Assembly (NCBI GenBank): GCA_009392215.1 | Contig: VFGZ01000026.1 | Location: forward strand, 186,001-250,000 | Source: SAR202 cluster bacterium | Lineage (GTDB): Bacteria; Chloroflexota; Dehalococcoidia; Lucifugimonadales; Lucifugimonadaceae | Length of the DNA: 64,000 bases | Direction of reading: 5' to 3' | Made by a program: the position numbers and the translations under genes | The notes under the pieces: generated by a model | What the model was told of the DNA's origin: nothing | What the model saw: the letters and a program-made list of their open reading frames with translations, nothing else | Database searches by the model: none | Part shown: positions 33,928 to 43,500 of the stretch, one piece after another | How the letters are laid out: each line of letters starts with the position of its first letter | How positions within the stretch are numbered: position 1 is the stretch's first letter

Positions 33928-34962
33928 ATGGTTCGAGTAGATTTGCGCAGCGACACGGTGACACATCCCAGCCCTGAAATGCGAAGGGCCATGTATGAAG
34001 CTGAGCTCGGTGATGATGTTTATGGTGATGATCCGACAGTTAATCAACTTCAAGAACGTGCAGCTGAACTACTCGGTAAAGAAGCTGGATTATTTGTTTC
34101 TTCCGGCACCCAGGGGAATCTCGTATCAATGCTTGCGCATGCTCAACGCGGGGACGAAGTGTTAGTAGGGGACCAGTGTCATATTATGAATAGTGAAGCT
34201 GGTGGGTCGATGGTGTTAGGGAGTATTGTTCTTTATCCGATCAGAACGGATGAATTTGGTTTTTTAGAACCCGATCTCATTAAAGACGCAGTGAAGCCTC
34301 GGGATTATCACAAGCCTCCGACTAAACTTTTAGCTATTGAGAATACACATAATGCTTCCAGTGGCCGCGCTATCAACGCTGAACAGATGAAAGCAATGGC
34401 CGATGCTGGTCACGAGAAAGGTTTGAGCGTTCATCTTGATGGTGCACGGATCTTTAACGCTGCCGTAGCCTTAGATGTGCCTGTTGCCGATCTAACAGAG
34501 CATGTTGACAGTGTGACTTTTTGTCTCTCGAAAGGTCTGTCTTGTCCTATCGGATCAATTGTGGTTGGCTCCGAAGGGTTTATACAGGAGGCTGATCGTT
34601 GGCGTAAGATGTTGGGTTCAGGTATGCGTCAAGTCGGCATAATTGCCGCGGCTGGCTTGGTTGCCCTTGATTCAATGATCGAACGTATGCAGGAAGACCA
34701 TGACTCTGCTCGTCATATCGCTTCAAGAATGGCTGAGATGAACGGTATATCTGTTGACCCTGAGCATATTCAGACGAATATCATCAGGTTCAAAGTGCCT
34801 CCGCACACAGGTAATCAGATCGCCTCTCGCTTGAAAGAAGAAGGTGTGTACATAAATGGTGGAGATTCTGATCTTCGTATAGTGACACACTACGGTGTAA
34901 CAAATGACGATTATGAATTCGCTATATCTGCACTTGATCGGGTAATGAGAGAAATTGCCTGA
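33928..34962 (+). CDS. ltaE: Low-specificity L-threonine aldolase
   Basis: This 344-residue PLP enzyme cleaves threonine/allo-threonine to glycine and acetaldehyde. The family N-terminus (VDLRSDTVTHPSPEMRRAM, YGDDPTVNQLQ), the loop LHLDGARI and the PLP-lysine region FCLSKGLSCPIGS all match threonine aldolases of the TDH-independent type. It is a single-gene unit, divergent from lspA and convergent with rarA. Confidence 0.94.
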   Translation: MVRVDLRSDTVTHPSPEMRRAMYEAELGDDVYGDDPTVNQLQERAAELLGKEAGLFVSSGTQGNLVSMLAHAQRGDEVLVGDQCHIMNSEAGGSMVLGSIVLYPIRTDEFGFLEPDLIKDAVKPRDYHKPPTKLLAIENTHNASSGRAINAEQMKAMADAGHEKGLSVHLDGARIFNAAVALDVPVADLTEHVDSVTFCLSKGLSCPIGSIVVGSEGFIQEADRWRKMLGSGMRQVGIIAAAGLVALDSMIERMQEDHDSARHIASRMAEMNGISVDPEHIQTNIIRFKVPPHTGNQIASRLKEEGVYINGGDSDLRIVTHYGVTNDDYEFAISALDRVMREIA

Positions 34963-34984
34963 AGTATGAAATTCTGGCTATTTT

Positions 34985-36316
34985 TTACTCTCCCTTGTAA
35001 CGATTACCCCACCATTCGGTCAAACGTTGGCGACTAACCTTTTCCGATCCGAGGTTACCTGGTTTGTAAAACCGGTGGTTTTTGATCGCTTCAGGTAAAT
35101 TCCCTCGTTTTAAAAAGTGATCGGGTTTATCGTGAGGGTATTCGTAATCTTTACCGTAACCAAGCTTTTGCATTAATGGGGTCGGAGCATTACGTAAATG
35201 ATTTGGAATTGGTTCGTCTCTGGATGAGCGTACCATTTCTAATGCTTTATCAATTGCTTTATAGGCTGAATTTGATTTGGGTGCACACGCTAGATAAATA
35301 GTAGCTTCTGCTAGCGGAATGCGACCTTCTGGCATGCCAACAAAACTGACGGCCTGCTGGGCTGCCATAGCGACAGTGAGTCCATTTGGTTCAGCTAATC
35401 CAATATCTTCGGCCGCTGATATTACTAAACGCCGTGCGATAAAGACTGGATCTTCACCGGCTTCAATCATTCTTGCCAAATAATAAAGCGCCGCATCAGG
35501 ATCGGACGCACGTATAGATTTGATAAATGCCGAAATCGTGTCGTAATGCATGTCACCAAGTCGGTCATAACGTGATTGTTTTTGAACCGATTCCTCGATA
35601 GTCTCAACATTTACATGTTTTTTACCAGAGTCGTCCGGGCTAGTTGATTTGCTGGCAAGTTCTAGAGTGTTCAGCGCTGATCTAGCGTCCCCGTTCGCTA
35701 CTCGCAAAAGAAAGTGCATCGTCTTCTCTGAAAGAGAAATCTTTTCAAGTCCAAGACCATGGTCTTTATCTGAAATAGCTCGGTTAATTATCTCTTTTAG
35801 ATTTTCGTCACTTAGAGGTTCTAGGGTATAAACCCGAGTTCTAGATAAAAGGGGTGAAATTATTTCGAATGAGGGATTTTCCGTTGTGGCTCCGATCAGC
35901 GTTATAGTCCCATCCTCGACGTGAGGTAGTAGTGCGTCCTGTTGTGATTTAGAAAATCTATGAATTTCATCGATGAACAGTATTGTTCGTCGGTTGTTTC
36001 CCCCAAGTCGGTCCGCTGCACCTGCTATCACTTCTCGAATATCTTTCACGCCAGATGTCACGGCACTTATTTGTTCAAAATGCGAACCTGTTGCCCCGGC
36101 TACAAGTCTTGCTAAGGTGGTTTTCCCGCTGCCGGGAGGACCCCATAGAATCATAGATGGCAACCGGTCTTCTTCGATCGCCCTCCTAAGTACTTTGCCA
36201 GGGGCTAAGATGTGCGTTTGACCGAAATATTCCTCGAGATTTCGTGGTCGCATGCGAGTAGCTAGTGGCGCTATTTGTTCCTGGATCTCTTGCCTTCGAT
36301 GGTCAAATAAAGTCAT
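34985..36316 (-). CDS. rarA: Replication-associated recombination protein A (MgsA/WRNIP1 family)
   Basis: This 443-residue AAA+ ATPase acts at stalled replication forks. The clamp-loader-like N-terminus has the pattern PLATRMRPRNLEEYFGQTHIL, Walker A GPPGSGKTT, Walker B ILFIDEIHRF and sensor 1 GATTENPSF. The C-terminal tetramerisation domain has LIEAGEDPVFIARR and NHLRNAPTPLM. It is followed by an intergenic gap of about 95 nt, then smr and selA lie upstream on the same strand. Confidence 0.95.
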   Translation of the reverse strand: MTLFDHRRQEIQEQIAPLATRMRPRNLEEYFGQTHILAPGKVLRRAIEEDRLPSMILWGPPGSGKTTLARLVAGATGSHFEQISAVTSGVKDIREVIAGAADRLGGNNRRTILFIDEIHRFSKSQQDALLPHVEDGTITLIGATTENPSFEIISPLLSRTRVYTLEPLSDENLKEIINRAISDKDHGLGLEKISLSEKTMHFLLRVANGDARSALNTLELASKSTSPDDSGKKHVNVETIEESVQKQSRYDRLGDMHYDTISAFIKSIRASDPDAALYYLARMIEAGEDPVFIARRLVISAAEDIGLAEPNGLTVAMAAQQAVSFVGMPEGRIPLAEATIYLACAPKSNSAYKAIDKALEMVRSSRDEPIPNHLRNAPTPLMQKLGYGKDYEYPHDKPDHFLKRGNLPEAIKNHRFYKPGNLGSEKVSRQRLTEWWGNRYKGE

Positions 36317-36411
36317 TTTTGTGTTGAAATAGTCATGTTTAAATTAGCTTTATTGCAGATAATTACAGCTTTCGCTTGTTGGGCAGTTTCTTGAGTTGAA
36401 TGGGTCACCTA

Positions 36412-36804
36412 TTATTTTCGTGGTAAAGGTTTTGGGACTATAAAATTATTAGCGCGTCGGTTGAAGGCACGGTGACCACCATAATCCAATTCTGCAATCG
36501 TGATGCCATCGTTCCCGTCTCCATGTGCAGCTGGGTAGTGACGAGCAACTAATGCACTTTTCGATAAAAGTTCGTTTGTTACCTGTTTGAGCGCACCAGT
36601 GCCTTGCCCATGGTTGATTCTAGAGATGTGTAAACGTGCGTTATGGCATCTTCGTAGGTGGTCTTCAATCGCTGGAATGGCTTCATGAACGCGCATGCCG
36701 TGCAGATCAACTTCAATATCGACGGGCTCCAGTCCAGTAGTTGGACTTGGTGACCATTGCTGTTCAGATATAGGCCTGGGTCGTCTTCGGCGTTTAGGAC
36801 TCAT
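36412..36804 (-). CDS. Smr-domain protein
   Basis: This 130-residue protein has a lone Smr domain: DIEVDLHGMRVHEAIPAIEDHL with the DLHG motif, and the HGxG motif as INHGQGTGAL. Smr domains are nucleases or nucleic-acid binders, best known at the end of MutS2. The N-terminal part is basic and disordered. The Smr ATG overlaps the selA stop by 1 nt (TAATG), so the two are translationally coupled. Function in this cell is unknown. Confidence 0.88.
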   Translation of the reverse strand: MSPKRRRRPRPISEQQWSPSPTTGLEPVDIEVDLHGMRVHEAIPAIEDHLRRCHNARLHISRINHGQGTGALKQVTNELLSKSALVARHYPAAHGDGNDGITIAELDYGGHRAFNRRANNFIVPKPLPRK

Positions 36805-38183
36805 TATTCGCTCTTATTGAGTGCGAATTTGATTGCCTCGATTACCGCATCATCTTGATCGGGAAGAACCGTTCTGGGATCAAGTATTACCCGATTATTT
36901 TCTATTCGAGCTACAACTGCAACTGGGCTTTCTCTCAAAGCGCGAACGAAACCTTCGATCTTTCCTGCTGGGTCTATAGATAAGACCGATGTTGGTAATG
37001 TCTGACCTGGTAATGATCCGCCGCCAATCGTTGATCTAGACCTCTCAACGGTTCCTGCACCAATCTTGGATCGCCATTTTTCAACTCGGGCAGTCACCTT
37101 AGATTCGCTTAGTGAGATCATAGTCCATATCGGAATTTCTGTTTGATATGTGCCGTTTAAATAAGCAGTCAAAGTAGCTGAAATGGCTGACAGCGTTACC
37201 TTGTCGATTCGTACGGCTCTTGCCAATGGATGTTTGGATACAAGATCGACCCATTTTTGTTCTCCAGCGATTAAGCCTGCTTGCGGTCCACCGATTAACT
37301 TGTCGCCTGAAAAAAGAGTCAGGGTAGCTCCATCCGAGATCGAAGACTGTACTTGCGGTTCTTGTTTAAGACCGTACTGTCGAGTGTCTAGTAAACAGCC
37401 TGAACCTAGATCATTGAGAACTGGCACGCTGTGTCGTTTGCCCGCGGCGACTATTTCTTTGAGTTCCGGCGTGTGAGTGAAACCATCAACAACGAAATTG
37501 CTGGGGTGAACCTTTAATATAGCGGCAGTCTTGGAATTGATAGCTGATTCGTAGTCCGAGGCATATGTGCGATTCGTAGTACCTATCTCTACAAGGGTCG
37601 CTCCAGATTGCCGCATGACGTCAGGAATTCTGAAACCGCCACCTATTTCTACGGATTCTCCTCTTGAAACAATTACCTCATTTTTATCCTGTTCATCACC
37701 AGCTATAGCGGCGAGCGTTAGCAGAACACCAGCTGCATTGTTATTGACTGCAATTCCTGCCTCACATCCAGTTACTTGTGCGATCAAAGTTGAAATGTGC
37801 GTATTGCGATTGCCTCTTTTACCAGTCGAAAGCTCAAATTCGACGTCGGAATAGAGTGAAGCAGAGGTTGTTGCTGCCTCTGTGGTTCGCTGACTTAAAG
37901 GAGATCGGCCCAAGTTCGTATGCAGTATCACTCCCGTCGCATTTATTACTGCGTTAGGCCAATTTCGCGATATTGTTCGTGTTCGCTCGACTATTTGGGC
38001 GGTTAATTGATCGAATGATTGTGACCCTCCCGTATTGCTGATAGATAAACGAGCTTCATCGAGAATGCCTCGTACGATGTTTGTTACCACACTGCGAGGA
38101 AAATCCTCTATAAGTCTTAGCACTTCATCATTTCGGAGCAAAGCGTCAACAGATGGTAGAGGACGATATGCGGACTCGGTCAA
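36804..38183 (-). CDS. selA: L-seryl-tRNA(Sec) selenium transferase
   Basis: This 459-residue PLP enzyme converts Ser-tRNA(Sec) to Sec-tRNA(Sec). The N-terminus with LPSVDALL, NATGVILHTNLGRSPLS, and the PLP-lysine region FSGDKLIGGPQAGLIAG match SelA. The length fits (about 460). The start is TTG at 38183, preceded by GGAG with a 7-nt gap on the minus strand. SelB, SelD and tRNA-Sec are not in the window, but the gene suggests the cell makes selenoproteins. It is coupled to smr downstream. Confidence 0.93.
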   Translation of the reverse strand: MTESAYRPLPSVDALLRNDEVLRLIEDFPRSVVTNIVRGILDEARLSISNTGGSQSFDQLTAQIVERTRTISRNWPNAVINATGVILHTNLGRSPLSQRTTEAATTSASLYSDVEFELSTGKRGNRNTHISTLIAQVTGCEAGIAVNNNAAGVLLTLAAIAGDEQDKNEVIVSRGESVEIGGGFRIPDVMRQSGATLVEIGTTNRTYASDYESAINSKTAAILKVHPSNFVVDGFTHTPELKEIVAAGKRHSVPVLNDLGSGCLLDTRQYGLKQEPQVQSSISDGATLTLFSGDKLIGGPQAGLIAGEQKWVDLVSKHPLARAVRIDKVTLSAISATLTAYLNGTYQTEIPIWTMISLSESKVTARVEKWRSKIGAGTVERSRSTIGGGSLPGQTLPTSVLSIDPAGKIEGFVRALRESPVAVVARIENNRVILDPRTVLPDQDDAVIEAIKFALNKSE

Positions 38184-38371
38184 TATGACACTCCAACATC
38201 TGTGTGTGTGGTTGAAAGTTCAATTGTTAGCGGTACTAGGTACGTTTGACCGTGTACTCGGTATCAAAGTTTACTACTTCTGAACTCTAATCTTGTTGAA
38301 AATCACACTTCCAAAATAGCGGAGTGAGCGTAAGATTACCCGGTTAGTTAGTTTTGCATCTTGGAGTAAGC

Positions 38372-38986
38372 GTGTTTGTCATTGGCCTGACCGGCGGTAT
38401 AGGTACCGGAAAAACCGAAGTCACTCATGTGTTACGCGATCTCGGTGCTGTGATTATCGAGTCCGACAAGGTTGCACATCTATCATATCGCCCTGGAACA
38501 GATGCATACGAGGAGATTGTCGAGCAGTTTGGTAAAGAAGTGATTGATGATTCTGGAGTTATAGATCGCGCGAAATTAGGCGGTTTGGTTTTTGCTGATC
38601 CAGACTTGAGAATTCAACTCGAAACCATTGTTTGGCCCGCTGTTCGTGGTTGTATCACAGAACGATTAATACAGGAAAAGGAGCGTGGAACTAAAATAAT
38701 TGTGATAGAAGTTCCCAAACTTTTTGAAGCAGGTTGGGAAGATCTTGCAGATTCGATTTGGACTGTTGAAGCACCATCAGCTTCCATAGCTCAGCGCGTT
38801 AATGTCCGATCAAATTTGAGTGAAACACAAAAAAACGCAAGGGTTCAAGCGCAGATGACTAAATGGGAACGGGCTGAAAGAGCTGATCTCTTGATCGAAA
38901 ATAGTGCGGAACTAGTAGATCTCCGTGAGCGAATAACAAACCTCTGGCGGACAAACCCAGAGATACAAAATGCGATTAATAATTAG
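38372..38986 (+). CDS. coaE: Dephospho-CoA kinase
   Basis: This protein of about 204 residues performs the last step of CoA synthesis, phosphorylating the 3'-OH of dephospho-CoA. The N-terminal P-loop GLTGGIGTGKTEV and the later ESDKVAHLSYRPG match CoaE. GTG at 38372 is preceded by GGAG (38363-38366) with a 5-nt gap; I prefer this to a TTG at 38354. It is the first gene of the coaE-AAA+-nudL-VWA unit. The downstream Nudix gene is CoA-pyrophosphatase-like, so the unit may touch CoA turnover. Confidence 0.92.
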   Translation: MFVIGLTGGIGTGKTEVTHVLRDLGAVIIESDKVAHLSYRPGTDAYEEIVEQFGKEVIDDSGVIDRAKLGGLVFADPDLRIQLETIVWPAVRGCITERLIQEKERGTKIIVIEVPKLFEAGWEDLADSIWTVEAPSASIAQRVNVRSNLSETQKNARVQAQMTKWERAERADLLIENSAELVDLRERITNLWRTNPEIQNAINN

Positions 38987-39034
38987 TTCACCAGCAGTAG
39001 TTGGTGAGGAAATGCCCCTAGGGCGTGAGTACTA

Positions 39035-39919
39035 ATGGCTACAAAGCAGGAATACACCGAACGCAACATCGAAGAATTTTATGTGTCTGACGAACCATTT
39101 TACGTCCCTACGTCAGATGAAATAGAAATATTTGAATCGGCTTATCGTCAACGAGTTCCGATTCTCCTTAAAGGCCCTACCGGGACAGGGAAAACCAGAT
39201 TTGTAGAGCATATGGCATGGCGCCTAAGCGAAACGCTATCAAACACCAAGTCCCAAAGTGCATCATCAAGTGGTTCCTCAGAAAAACTGCCATTGATCAC
39301 AGTAGCGTGTCACGAGGATCTGACGGCTAGCGATCTAGTTGGGAGATATCTGCTGGATGCAGATGGAACACGGTGGATAGATGGGCCACTTACCCGAGCA
39401 GTTAAATCTGGTGGGATTTGCTATCTGGATGAAATCGTTGAAGCTCGGAAAGATACTACGGTGATAATTCATCCACTGACAGATCATCGTCGTTCATTAA
39501 CGATTGATAAACTTGGCACGGTAATTGATGCTGCTGATGGCTTTTTGCTTGTTGTCTCATACAACCCTGGCTACCAGAATGCGCTGAAAGACCTGAAGCA
39601 CAGTACCCGTCAAAGATTCGTTGCTCTTGAATTTGATTTCCCTGATGAAGAGACTGAAGCTCAGATCATTGCACATGAATCGGGTTGTGAACTGGATGTG
39701 GCCGAACAACTCGCCCGGCTTGGTTTGAAAATTCGTAACCTTCGCGAGCATGGCTTAGAAGAAGGGGCGAGTACGCGTATGCTCATTTACGCCGGTCGCC
39801 TCATCAAGGAAGGTGTTTCACATCGTAGAGCTTGTCAAGTGTCTGTCACTTGGGGTATTACTGATGATCCACAGGTGCAGCGCAGTATTGATGAGGTTGT
39901 AACTTCTATCTTCGCGTGA
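39035..39919 (+). CDS. AAA+ ATPase of the NorQ/CbbQ (MoxR) type
   Basis: This 294-residue protein has a MoxR-like AAA+ core: Walker A GPTGTGKT (47-54), Walker B CYLDEI (129-134), and a sensor-like SYNPGYQ. The pattern LLKGPTGTGKTRFVEHMA and the later DFPDEETEAQII resemble NorQ/CbbQ, which work with a VWA partner to activate metalloenzymes (nitric-oxide reductase or Rubisco). A Ser-rich stretch (67-82) is inserted after Walker A. It lies upstream of a large VWA protein, with one gene between. The actual target enzyme is not in the window. Confidence 0.88.
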   Translation: MATKQEYTERNIEEFYVSDEPFYVPTSDEIEIFESAYRQRVPILLKGPTGTGKTRFVEHMAWRLSETLSNTKSQSASSSGSSEKLPLITVACHEDLTASDLVGRYLLDADGTRWIDGPLTRAVKSGGICYLDEIVEARKDTTVIIHPLTDHRRSLTIDKLGTVIDAADGFLLVVSYNPGYQNALKDLKHSTRQRFVALEFDFPDEETEAQIIAHESGCELDVAEQLARLGLKIRNLREHGLEEGASTRMLIYAGRLIKEGVSHRRACQVSVTWGITDDPQVQRSIDEVVTSIFA

Positions 39920-39929
39920 GTACATTGCT

Positions 39930-40502
39930 TTGAAACCGACGCTTAACCAGATGGAAATTGCCTTGATGTCGCACTCTTCAGGGAGCTATGACAACGCAAG
40001 TGTGAGTTCTCCCGCTGCCGTTTGTGTTCTTTTCAGCATGAAGGCAGGGGAACCTTGTGTGTTGATGATAAAGCGGGGGAGCACTTTATCTCATCATAGT
40101 GGTGAATGGGCGTTCCCGGGCGGAATGAGTGAAGAGTTCGATGAATCGCCTATGCATACTGCTCTTCGCGAGACAAACGAAGAGTTGGGTATCGATCCGG
40201 CTGATATTGATGTGTGGTGTGGAATGGCTCCCGTAGAAACTTCAACAGGTTTCAAGGTGTGGCCGTTCGCTGGGCGTGTTGCTGACCAAACGGTTTTTAA
40301 GCTCCAAGAACGGGAAGTAGAGGAAGTAGTGGAGATCCCAGTGAAAGTTTTTGTTGATGATAGGTCCAAACGGACGATAACTCTTATTCGTAATGGGGAC
40401 ACCAGGTTAATGTCTGCCTATGCTTATGAAGATCGCATAATCTGGGGAGCCTCAGCGAGAATTATTTCTAATACTTTCGATATTGTGATGAATTCGGTAT
40501 AA
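39930..40502 (+). CDS. Nudix hydrolase, CoA-pyrophosphatase (NudL)-like
   Basis: This 190-residue Nudix protein carries LMIKRGSTLSHHSGEWAFPGG, the pre-Nudix motif (LLTKR...LxxHxGxxAFPGG) typical of CoA pyrophosphatases, followed by the Nudix box with TALRETNEELGI. The spacing before the first Glu of the box is one residue longer than the strict pattern. It probably hydrolyses CoA or a derivative to 4'-phosphopantetheine and 3',5'-ADP. The start is TTG at 39930 or ATG at 39951. It lies between the AAA+ and VWA genes, and with coaE upstream this suggests a CoA link. Confidence 0.82.
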   Translation: MKPTLNQMEIALMSHSSGSYDNASVSSPAAVCVLFSMKAGEPCVLMIKRGSTLSHHSGEWAFPGGMSEEFDESPMHTALRETNEELGIDPADIDVWCGMAPVETSTGFKVWPFAGRVADQTVFKLQEREVEEVVEIPVKVFVDDRSKRTITLIRNGDTRLMSAYAYEDRIIWGASARIISNTFDIVMNSV

Positions 40503-40525
40503 CAGATTTTGATGAAGGCCAACAA

Positions 40526-43500
40526 TTGACCAATTCTGAAAATGAAAAACACCTCGTTACTTTTTCTGTAAGAAAAGACCTTGAAAATTTTCCATCAGTG
40601 GTTGTTGAACGGTATGAGTTGGCACTTGAAAAATTAACGGAACGACTCGCCGAGGAGACTTGCGATCAGTGGGCGCGTGAGGGGTTAGAGATTGCCAGTA
40701 AGACTGTTCGTTCCTGGGAAGCCGCCGCTGAATTCTTTGATGCTTCGGTCGCTGTGCAGCGTCAATTGCCATCGGGACAGTTCCTCAAATGGGGAAAGAC
40801 CGGCACATCACTTTGTGAAGATTCACCTTCATTGGCGGTGGCGTATTTCAAATCCTCTCCTAGGGCAATGCTTAGATTACGTCCGCGTTATATAGATGAC
40901 TGGTCAAATGTATGCCGCGAACTTTATCGAGGTACTTGGAAATCTTCTGCCTTGGCTTGTAGATTATTCGAGGCGACCCCAGAACTTCTGGAGACGTTAT
41001 CATTCGAAGAATTTTGCCGTTTCGGTGGGTTTTTGGAAATATTGTCTCGGCGCTCCTACGATCAGGCAGGCGATGCACTGGGCGCTGGTATTGAACTGTT
41101 TCCTAAAATTGCCGATGATGCCGACAGATTTATTGAACTAGCTCATATTGTTGCTGAGAAGTCTTGGCGAGAAACAGCAGAACTTTTTGATTGCGCTACG
41201 GCCTCTCTCGTAGAACTCGGGGCAACTCACCGTGGTCCCCTGATCTCATTAGCGCGACGTCTGGCGGTAACCGGTGTTAGCGATGCTGCGGGGGTCTTGA
41301 AGGATGGCTCCAATGCTGTGAATCGGGTCCCAGTCGATACACGCGATCGATTACTTGAGATGACCGATGGTATTGCTGCTGTATCTGCTTCCGCCGCCCC
41401 TGAATTTTTGCGAATTGCCCCTGAAATTTTGGAAAGAGTTACGTTCGAACAGATGGTGAAATGGCAATCTGAAGGGATTAAGGCTGCCAGTGAAAGTGAA
41501 GAAGCAGCTATCGCCTATTTTAAACTCGAATCATCGAATTCTCAGGAAATGTTGGATTCGCTTTCATCTTCGATAGAGTTGTCCAGAGTTAGGGAGATCA
41601 TACAGATGTATTGTCTGGCCCTAACCGGTCACGCTATAGAAGTTCAAGCATCACAGCAGCTTGCCGAAAAAAATATTGGTTGGTTTCAAGGCGAGTTGCC
41701 CACGACTGAAGGCACCACTATCTATATGCCGACAGTGATTAACAGATATGCCTCTAAAGACGAGAACTTCGGTTTCTTTAAAGTCATTTCAACTCACCAA
41801 ATCGGACATATTGAATTCGGTTCATTCACATTTGATTTCAATGTACCGTCGAATTTATTCGAAGACCTTCGACCGAACTTACCTGGAGCAGCAGAACTCC
41901 AGGCAGCCAAGGCCGATGAAGAATCAATTCAATCTGCAGGAAATTCGTCAGGGATTGCGCTGTCGGACGTTGTCACTTCTGCTCTAACTGAAGAAGTTGC
42001 AGAGAAGGGCGATGAGACCAAGCCCGAATTCTTAACTGATATGAGCAGATTTTTCGATCTTTTTCAAGAACGACGTTTGGCCTTAGATGTCTTCACAGTG
42101 CTTGAGAGTTCAAGGATTGATGGATATGTTTCAGAACTCTATCCAGGTATTACGGTTATGTATGACTTGGTAAGAGACGCAGCGCTGGAATCCCGACCCG
42201 ACGTTAAGGATCTACCAGCTCGTGAGGCTTTGGTTGAGTTTATGATCCGTGTGAGCCTTGGGCAGACCGATGACATGATCGTTCCGGCAGAGCATAAAGA
42301 TGCTGCGCGCAGGTTGCGCAGGTTGATTCGGAAGGTCACCACTGTAGAGGCAAATGTTGAAGACGCAGCCGAGGCCGCTGTACGGGCTTACTCATTGTTG
42401 ATTGATATCAGTAATGACGATCTTGAAGATGATGACTACGAGCAACTTGAACCGGAAGAGGAAGAAGAGTCGGATGACTCAGATCAAGAGGAAAATGAAG
42501 TCGACAGGGATGAAATTCTTGAAAAGTTCATGAATCAGTTGTCTTCTGAAGGCGAAAGTGATGGTGAGTCAGACCAAAACACGGAAGAGGAAGAAGACCA
42601 GGGTGAAGATGACTACTCATCTCCTCAGGAGGTCGACTACCGGGGTGAATTTAAACCAGAACTATCTCAATTGCTTTCTCAGATGCAGATGATGGAGAGT
42701 GGAGAATTGTCTGAGACAGGCGAAATGGAGCCAATAACTCAAGAACAACTCGAAGAGATGATGAAAAACGCTCCTGAAATGGAAATGGAGCAGGTGGAAG
42801 GCGAGGAGGGTGGTGATGAACAGGTCTCCGAGATGATAGAAAACCTGATGAAAGAACTCCAGAAACGCGATCCTGAAAATCAGCAATTTCAGCCGGGACC
42901 ATCGCAGCATGTAGATGAAGACGGTGGGCCTTTGGTAGCCACAGAACCTGGTACTTACACTTACCCCGAATGGGACTTTAGGGCTAATGAATACAAACCC
43001 AATTGGTGCATGATTCACGAAAAAATCATGACTGATGGGGAGCCTAATTTTTTCCGTGAAACACTTGCAGAAAATTCCTCTCTATTAGTCCAAATTAAGC
43101 GTCAATTTGAATTAGTCATTCCAGAAATGTATCGGAAACAGAAACGGCTTGAAGATGGAGAAGAACATGACCTGGATGCAATGCTAGAAGCAGTTATCGA
43201 TTTACGAGTTGGCGTATCTCCAGATGAAAAACTTTTTTGGCGCCGAAATAAGAATGAACGTTCTGTGGCAGTGGCTTTTTTGCTCGACTTGTCAGCTTCC
43301 ACAGCAGAAGCTATAGATGAGGCAAAAAAGCCATCTGATGATTGGGGTGCGCCCGATGATCCAGTTGAGTACATGGTGTGGCTTAGGTCACGAAGGTCAG
43401 AAGGTTTGCGCCGTACTTACAAAAGAATTGTTGATGTAGAGAAGGAAGGTATAACGCTGCTGGTCAATTCTCTTGAAACTCTCGGAGATACATACGGGAT

